DNA of 64,000 nucleotides, from positions 82,977,501 through 83,041,500 of the forward strand of contig CM027385.1 of the NCBI GenBank assembly GCA_015680905.1, given 5' to 3'. Numbering within the stretch: position 1 is the stretch's first letter; every line of letters starts with the position of its first letter. This DNA comes from Coptis chinensis (Eukaryota; Streptophyta; Magnoliopsida; Ranunculales; Ranunculaceae). The notes under the pieces were generated by a model. The model was not told the DNA's origin and did not search any database. It was given only the letters and a program-made list of their open reading frames with translations. A program made the position numbers and the translations under genes. Below, piece after piece: positions 57,891-64,000 of the stretch.

Positions 57891-59247
57891 CAGGGGCAGA
57901 TGCGGGATTCAACAATAGGGGGCTACTAATACTAATTCTCACTAGGAGTGGGAATTTGGCCCTAACGACCTTTAACCCTGAAGGGACCGACCCAATAAAG
58001 CCCTCACAGAGTTTAGGGCGGGCCGCCGGCCCTAATGCCTTCTAGTATGGCTTGGGGTAAGATTCTAAAACATAGGCCGACCCTAACCAAGCCCTAACCG
58101 CCCTGCTTTTACACTTTCACTATAAATACACATACCATAATTGTTCAACTCTTTGTTAAATATTTTCAATTAAAATAACATCATTTTCAGAAATTTATCA
58201 CTTACACCCAAGGTATTTTCCAATAACTTGTCTTTATATAACAAAAACTTGTCAACTTAATGTACCTATTGAAAACAATGAAAGCACTAGCAATAAAAAT
58301 AAGACTTTATTCCTTTGATCATCAAGTCAAAGTCCATAACTTATTATTCTCAATTTCTTTTCTCATTTATTTCTTATAAATTATATTTTTATTCACATCC
58401 AAGCCAAGTCTAAAACTAAAGATTTCCTTCCACACCATTAAAAAGCAAAATACGAATTTGTAACATAGAAACCAAAAACAACCTTCATTTAAAAAATGAC
58501 ATTTATAATCTCAAACCTTTCTCCATCACTTTTTCAAAAGCCAATATTTTCATGTCCATATACAAAGCTTGAATCACTTTTAAATTAGAAGAAAGGTAAT
58601 ATTATATTTGTTTGAATCTATTATAGAAATAATTTATGATATATTACAAATAGTTTAACAACTTCCATGACCCTTAACCAAAACTATTATGTTTCATATC
58701 TATTACTTCTTCCTTTAAAATGATAATATAATTATTTGTCTATGTATTTCAATTTAAAATATAATTTTAAAGAGGTTTGAGTACAAGGAAGAACAAATTC
58801 AACTCTCGATGTACTTCAGGTTTATTAGATTGTGGATGTCATTTTAAATTTTTGGACTTATACAAGATTATTACTAGATTGGTTGGACTTTGAGTTTGTA
58901 GATTATTGACATTTTGTAATATAAATGAGTTTTAAAACCCATGTAGTAAAAAAAAAAAAATATATAGGCCGCCCCTAAAGCCTTTTAAAGAGGGCTTAGG
59001 GGTAGGGGTCGAGGTTTTAGACTTGTGACCCTAATATTTGAAGGGCTAATATTTGAAGGGGGCTTAATGTTTAGGGCCCATTGGCCACCCCAATATTTGA
59101 ACCCGCCCATTGCCCACCCCTAATTCTCACTACTTTTTTTATTTTTTTTATTTTTTTGGAGTGAATAGTTACCACTGTACTTTTGGGTTTTGAGCAAAGT
59201 TAGGAGGGGCTACAGCCCGGGTCAGCCAACTCATAGATCCGCCCCTG
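57891..59247. mobile_element. hAT-type element, 1357 bp including a nested insertion
   Basis: Flanked by a perfect 8-bp duplication TACATATA (57883-57890 and 59248-59255). Ends are CAGGGGCAGATGCGGG and, inverted, CAGGGGCGGATCTATG. Almost all of it is the nested element at 57943-59122; only about 177 bp belong to the outer MITE. No transposase. Confidence 0.85.
57943..59122. mobile_element. nested hAT-type element, 1180 bp
   Basis: Flanked by ATTCTCAC (57935-57942 and 59123-59130). Ends are TAGGAGTGGGAATTTGGCCC and, inverted, TAGGGGTGGGCAATGGGCGG. Subterminal gggccct words lie in both orientations. Non-coding interior, AT-rich. The ends resemble those of the element at 26637-27168. Confidence 0.85.
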
Positions 59248-59435
59248 TACATATATATTCAAAATAAGTGCAACCATATGATCAAAAAATAGGACTACAT
59301 GTGGTGTGGAAGTGCGAAACTAAAAGCTCTCACGTTCATACTTCATTCATACAAAGACAACTAAATAGGTGTGAAAAACAGGTCAGTCAGAAAATTTGTA
59401 AGGAATTCGATCACTAGTGAACAAACACATTTTAA

Positions 59436-59685
59436 GGGTCTGTTTGTTCTGGAGGAAATGCTAGAGAAAGGAAAGGAAAAGAGGTATGGTCTACATTTTC
59501 CATAGTTTTTTTGTTGTTTGTTTGTCCATGGAAAGGAAAGGCTGCTTTCCGTGTGGAAACAAAACTAGGGAAATGGAAATTGTTTTGAGTCCATAGTCCA
59601 GACCTAAAAATTTTAGGAAAAAAAAAGGGGGAAAAAAAAAACAAACACAATTTACTTTCCCTTCTACAATTTACCAAACAGACAC
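59436..59685. mobile_element. hAT-type MITE, about 250 bp
   Basis: Ends GGGTCTGTTTG and, inverted, GTGTCTGTTTG. The flanks cattttaa (59428-59435) and aattttaa (59686-59693) match at 7 of 8 bases. The interior contains aaaggaaagg/cctttcc words in both orientations. Confidence 0.55.
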
Positions 59686-59693
59686 AATTTTAA

Positions 59694-60752
59694 AATTATT
59701 TCCATTCCATTCTTTTCCTTTCCATAATGGACTTAAAACATGTAACTCTAGAATCGGATATATAGAAACTAGACCAATTAGTAAAACTGGCCACACCTTA
59801 GTTCTTGATAGGTTCTGATCGAATATATTCAAGAAATTTTAAGGTCTCTTTAATAGGATCTGAACAAATTAAAGATGCGAATTACGCTCAACTTGTTGTT
59901 TTTTTTTATCAAAGGTGATAGTGATGGTGCCAACATTAATTTCAAGGAGGCATGCAATTAACTTTCTGCAAGTAAAAGGAAACACGTAACCATAGTTCAT
60001 AGATATCGATATGATCTACACCTTCAATTGAAACTTCAACAGACCTAACTTTGCCTTAGCTAGCTAGTGAATATATATCATTTAACACCACGACCCCATT
60101 GATCCCTCGGTTGTGTGGTTGACTATTGACATGGGATCAAGTCTGTGGTTTGCATGAAAGTAAAACAACCAGCAAAAAGAAACAGAAAAAGGATATCATT
60201 TAACACCCTCAAGAAAAAAGAAGTGGACTCTCGAGCCTGCATTCAGACATCAAAACTAAATTGGAGGATTGCAACCCAACTCCCCCTATAGAAATTTGAA
60301 TACGTGCCGCATGTCTTATCGAAACAAAAAAAACCCTGTTTAAGGACAAAAAAATAAAATAAATACGTGCCTTAAGGTACTCACTATCTCATACTATATA
60401 TATATATGCATAGTTAATTAGCAAGCAATACATATCAGCCTCATAAAACAAAATACTAGAAGCTGACAACCAAAAGCTTTTATGAGTTGATTTTCAGTCC
60501 TCCAAACTTGAAAGAGAGATTTTCTTGATATCTCGAAACACAAGACTTTTTGTGTCTTCAAGCCATTAACATCTACAGGGTCCATTAACATCTACAGGGT
60601 CCACTTTGAATCTTAATCTAGCAAGACAAATCAAAGTCATCGTTATTTAATTTGGATGGATTATAATCAAAAGACCAATTCAGTTTACTTGTAATGTAAG
60701 AATTACATCAATTGAGGGAAAATCTTTTGTAGTCTTGCCTAGTGGGAAGTTC
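59694..60752. other. intergenic, no gene recognised
   Basis: AT-rich; contains a (TA)n run near 60397-60406 and a short doubled word (cattaacatctacagggtcc at about 60566-60602). Nothing coding. Confidence 0.35.
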
Positions 60753-60760
60753 AATCAAAG

Positions 60761-61155
60761 CATGGCCCAAAATATCGCCGAGATATCCGATATCTTGCCG
60801 ATATATCTCGGTAAATTGGTACACCGATATCGATATTTCCGACATATATCCACCGAATATTGAACCCCTTTTTTTCCGAGATATATCGGAATTTCCGATA
60901 TGAAAGTTTATATCGTCGATATAATCGATATTTCGAGATAATCGATATATATCGCTTTGACTTTTGACCAATTGTTAATAACTTAATATTGAAATTTCTA
61001 AAATATTCAATATATCCGAGATATATCGGTGAGATATCCGATATTTTAGAAATTTTGGACTGGTCACTAAAAAAACCGAGATATCCGATATATCCGATAT
61101 ATCTCGGTTTTTGGGTACACCGATATATTAACCGATATCGAAATTTTGGGCCTTG
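60761..61155. mobile_element. hAT-type MITE, 395 bp, foldback interior
   Basis: Flanked by a perfect 8-bp duplication AATCAAAG (60753-60760 and 61156-61163). Ends are CATGGCCCAAAATATCG and, inverted, CAAGGCCCAAAATTTCG. The interior is dense in gatatatcgg/ccgatatatc words in both orientations, so the whole element can fold back. The open frames on the minus strand are by-products of these repeats. Confidence 0.8.
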
Positions 61156-61163
61156 AATCAAAG

Positions 61164-62195
61164 TGGGTCTACTTGTATTATCAAGGAGAGACAAAAAGCT
61201 CAAATGTAGCCATTCTCTTTTCAGAGTCTAGACAGTTAATAAAGACTTACAATACTGTATGATACATTGATACCATGAATGGCATCCTATTTTAAGGTGC
61301 AAGTTCAGAATTTCAGATACAAGATTTCCAAAAGTCTCAATATTCCGACAAGAAAACCCTAAATTTTCAGTGATATCTACACTTTTCGGCACATTCTAGT
61401 ACTTTTAGACCAAATTCTTCCTAACTGAATTTCTAATGGAACTTGTGTTTACGCACTAAGTTTAGAACAATATCGGAAGTTTAATCCAAGTTCGTTGAAG
61501 TGGAGTTCTTGGGCCAATACCAAGGATTAATGATCGATTTTTGTCATCAAGGACTCAGAGAAGACTTACCAGTGCTAGTGGAAGGTTGACATATAAACAA
61601 ACTCATTGTCGTTGAATTGGTCTCATTAGAAAATCATAGATACGGCTGGTTTTTGTAGGCATGATCTCCTAAGTAGAATCTATGATAAACCAAATTGCAT
61701 ACCTCAACCAAGTTGCATACCTCTACCCCTTTTAGAAGTTTTTAAACATAAAGAGTATTCTAAATATAATTGGTGACCACATCTTGTATGGTTAGAAATT
61801 ACAAAATATTTAGATGCATGTGCTTAGGATCATGACTCATGAGTTTGTTACGTATAAAATTTCCACAAGTCCTCCTGACAACCCCGGGGTGCGAGTCAAA
61901 ATGTGTGCTCCCAGCAAAGACTTTCTCAATCTCCCTTCTTTTGCAACACCATCACATAATTTCCAAATTGAATAAAGAGTTAAAAACCCAATGTCACATA
62001 TTGTTTTAGTGACATCACTAGCTGATTTAAACTATTTAAGCATTACACAACCCAACAAAATTAGTGTTTACTCCTTGTTCACTTGGCTTGGTCTTCATAT
62101 GATAGAATCAATTTTAGACCTTGGCCATCCTATATATACAATAATTTCAACCGCCATGACTTGACCAAGCCACTACTATGACAATTCTCTTGACA
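61164..62195. other. upstream region of the NAC gene
   Basis: No gene recognised. It holds the NAC promoter; apart from the TATA box I cannot assign elements. Confidence 0.4.
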
Positions 62196-62196
62196 T

Positions 62197-62205
62197 TTAT
62201 AAAAA
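62197..62205 (+). promoter_or_regulatory. TATA box of the NAC gene
   Basis: TTATAAAAA lies about 100 bp before the ATG at 62300. That places the transcription start near 62228-62235, which argues against using the ATG at 62228 as the start codon. Confidence 0.5.
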
Positions 62206-62299
62206 GATTCAATTCTAACAATAAATCATGGTCGGTCTCAAATGTTGTAGTCTAGAGCTTAAAGTAACAAGGAGTGTTAGTCATAGAGAGAAAGTGATC

Positions 62300-63932
62300 A
62301 TGGAGCTGGAGAAGATGAAGTCTTCACAAGACATGAACAAGGATGATGACAGTATTCTTCTTCCTGGTTTTCGATTCCATCCAACCGATGAAGAGCTTGT
62401 TGGTTTTTATCTTCGGCGAAAAGTGGACAAGAAACCTCTGAGTATAGAACTCATCAAGCAGATTGATATTTACAAATATGATCCATGGGATCTCCCAAGT
62501 AATCTTCATACACCATTTTATTATGTAGTATAAGGGTCGTTATATATATGCCATAAATATCATGTTTAAATACTACTCTTACGTATCTTAATTATCTTAT
62601 GAAAAGGCTTCATGTTTGTCATGCTAAATGCCCCCTATGTGAATATGTTCTGTAATTAGATTGCACGTTATTATTGTTCAAAACTTCAAACACTATTGCA
62701 GGAGTGACGATCTCATGCATAGGTATCCAAAGTTGATATTAACCACTATCACTCTTATATCCTTACAAGTACGGACAATTCATATTATAGTTTTTTTATT
62801 TATTGGTAAGTCTGTTTTTAAATGAGATCAGTAACTTTTTGATGCTGGCGGGTTCGAATCCCATACCTCCGGTATCATCACCCAAAAGTTTTACCGATTT
62901 TGTTAGTCGGCACCTGCAATTCATATTATAGTCATGCATTAACACTTTTGTTTTGCCACTGATGATTTCGTTAAAACACCATATTCTGTTAAGCTGATCG
63001 ATAATCTACATAATTCGACAAATATAATTATCATCCAACACACCTCCTTTCTTTTCTTCTTTTTGCGGAAAAAGACACGAGGGCTGTACAATATAATTGG
63101 ATATTTGTGGTTGAACACTCGATCAACACCTAATCCCTTCATAATTAATTACCTTAATCAAGTACATATTGAAAGCCTTAGTTCTGGTTTCCAACCTTAA
63201 AGAGAAAACCACCAAGGTAAATGAAGGTAACAAGGAATGGTTTACATATGTTAATGTCACATTATAAGATGCTAAAAACTGTTAGAAAATATAATAATAA
63301 TAATTAAGCTAGAGAAAAAAAATACACACACCACAGCTTGAATTGTTTCACTGGGAAGAATATCAAAGGTATAATCAGGCTCAATTTTGGATCATCTTGT
63401 TAAGTATTGTTTCTCGAACAATTCGTGCGTGCAATTGTGCAAGTACTATTGTCATATACTTAAATTGTATGGACGTACTCTCTTTTTCAGTCATTGTAAT
63501 GCATCCAAGTTCTTCATTATGTTATTGTTAATTAGAACGTACTACTTGGTTGAACTTACTACAAATGGTGAAGTTTCACTAACCCTGGTCTTTTACTGTG
63601 TTTTTCTTGATGGAAATCGAGAAGTTAGTTCTGTAGGAGAAAAGGAGATGTACTTTTTTTGCATTAGGGAGAGGAAGTATAGGAATAGCATTAGACCAAA
63701 TAGAGTTACTGGGTCTGGATTTTGGAAGGCAACTGGTATTGATCGACCAATATACTCTATTGCTGGAGAAACAGATGACTGCATTGGCCTCAAGAAATCA
63801 TTAGTCTACTATAGAGGAAGTGCAGGAAAAGGTACCAAAACTGATTGGATGATGCATGAATTTCGTCTTCCAGCAACTGTGAAAAGCACCAACTGCAATC
63901 TCCCCTCCCCTAAGAACAACACTCTAGAAGCT
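62300..63932 (+). CDS. NAC transcription factor (FEZ/NAC042-like), 5' two exons, partial
   Basis: Exon 1 is 62300-62498 and exon 2 63622-63932, joined in frame; the gene continues past a GTAAGT donor toward the window end. The product reads [20 protein letters not shown] (subdomain A), [20 protein letters not shown] (B), [20 protein letters not shown] and [20 protein letters not shown] (C), [20 protein letters not shown] and [10 protein letters not shown] (D). This is a complete NAC DNA-binding domain up to subdomain D. The words [16 protein letters not shown] and [11 protein letters not shown] favour the FEZ/NAC042 branch; FEZ acts in root-cap stem cells and NAC042 in senescence and defence. 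I chose 62300 as start because of the TATA position. The usual W of EKEWYFF is M here. The activation region is outside the window. Confidence 0.87.
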
Positions 63933-64000
63933 GTAAGTAACTATAATCTATCAATTAATTATACTTTTATTCTTGTTGATCACATTTCACTATATGTCCC
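63933..64000 (+). other. start of NAC intron 2
   Basis: Begins GTAAGTAAC after exon 2. The rest of the gene lies beyond the window. Confidence 0.6.

Noticed and set aside
60708-61203. Minus-strand 150-codon open frame rich in Y, I and S
   Set aside because: Lies within the gatatatcgg-repeat MITE; repeat-driven frame without family match.
62228-62299. Upstream in-frame ATG of the NAC gene (MVGLKCC...)
   Set aside because: It falls about where transcription should start given the TATA box, and the extra residues are not NAC-like.

Overview
The window is nuclear DNA from a flowering plant, most likely a dicot. The evidence is AT-rich intergenic sequence, GT-AG introns, plant-specific gene families (beta-expansin, NAC, JASON, TTL, PPR, FDM, callose synthase) and a dense plant transposon load. 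I cannot name the species. Only four loci look like resident genes: the 3' end of a UTP5/WDR43-like ribosome-biogenesis gene (1-1262, +), a beta-expansin (12936-15086, -), a JASON-like gene (47847-51254, -) and the start of a NAC transcription factor (62300 to beyond the window, +). The expansin and JASON reading frames each carry one apparent single-base frameshift, so they are either recent pseudogenes or sequence errors.

Layout. 1-1.3 kb: UTP5 tail. 1.8-6.6 kb: a mosaic of broken host-gene fragments (crooked-neck-like, prohibitin, an EF-hand NCL-type exchanger, a Prp28/RH21-type DEAD-box helicase). 6836-12498: a complete-length but coding-dead Ty1/copia element on the minus strand with two LTRs, tRNA-iMet-type PBS and a perfect 5-bp target duplication. 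12.9-15.2 kb: expansin. 16.7-17.2 kb: two hAT-type MITEs. 17223 to about 26.6 kb: a minus-strand Helitron with Rep/helicase coding and a clear 3' hairpin-CTAG terminus. It carries between its helicase and its 3' end an inverted copy of the 4976-6005 host-gene segment, plus a nested SINE and a nested TIR element. 26637-27168: hAT MITE. 28.2-29.7 kb: a chimeric cassette of pectinesterase, FDM (XH domain) and PPR fragments bracketed by a 165-bp direct repeat. 30.2-31.4 kb: two tandem Harbinger-like MITEs. 34.6-36.2 kb: a duplicated callose-synthase first exon with a ~177-bp satellite-like array between the copies. 36747: a second Helitron 3' end. 38.1-41.9 kb: LTR-like sequence with a MULE MITE that has perfect 36-bp TIRs. 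45.7-46.2 kb: a dead ubiquitin-eS31 fusion copy. 54.6-55.6 kb: a dead TTL fragment. 56.5-61.2 kb: a palindrome array and several hAT elements, one nested inside another. 62.3 kb on: NAC gene.

The genes do not form a pathway. The story of the window is transposon-driven shuffling of host exons. The clearest case is a genomic segment, introns included, present twice in inverted orientation, one copy inside a Helitron and both sharing the same premature stop. All identifications are from reading translated motifs by eye; no search was run.
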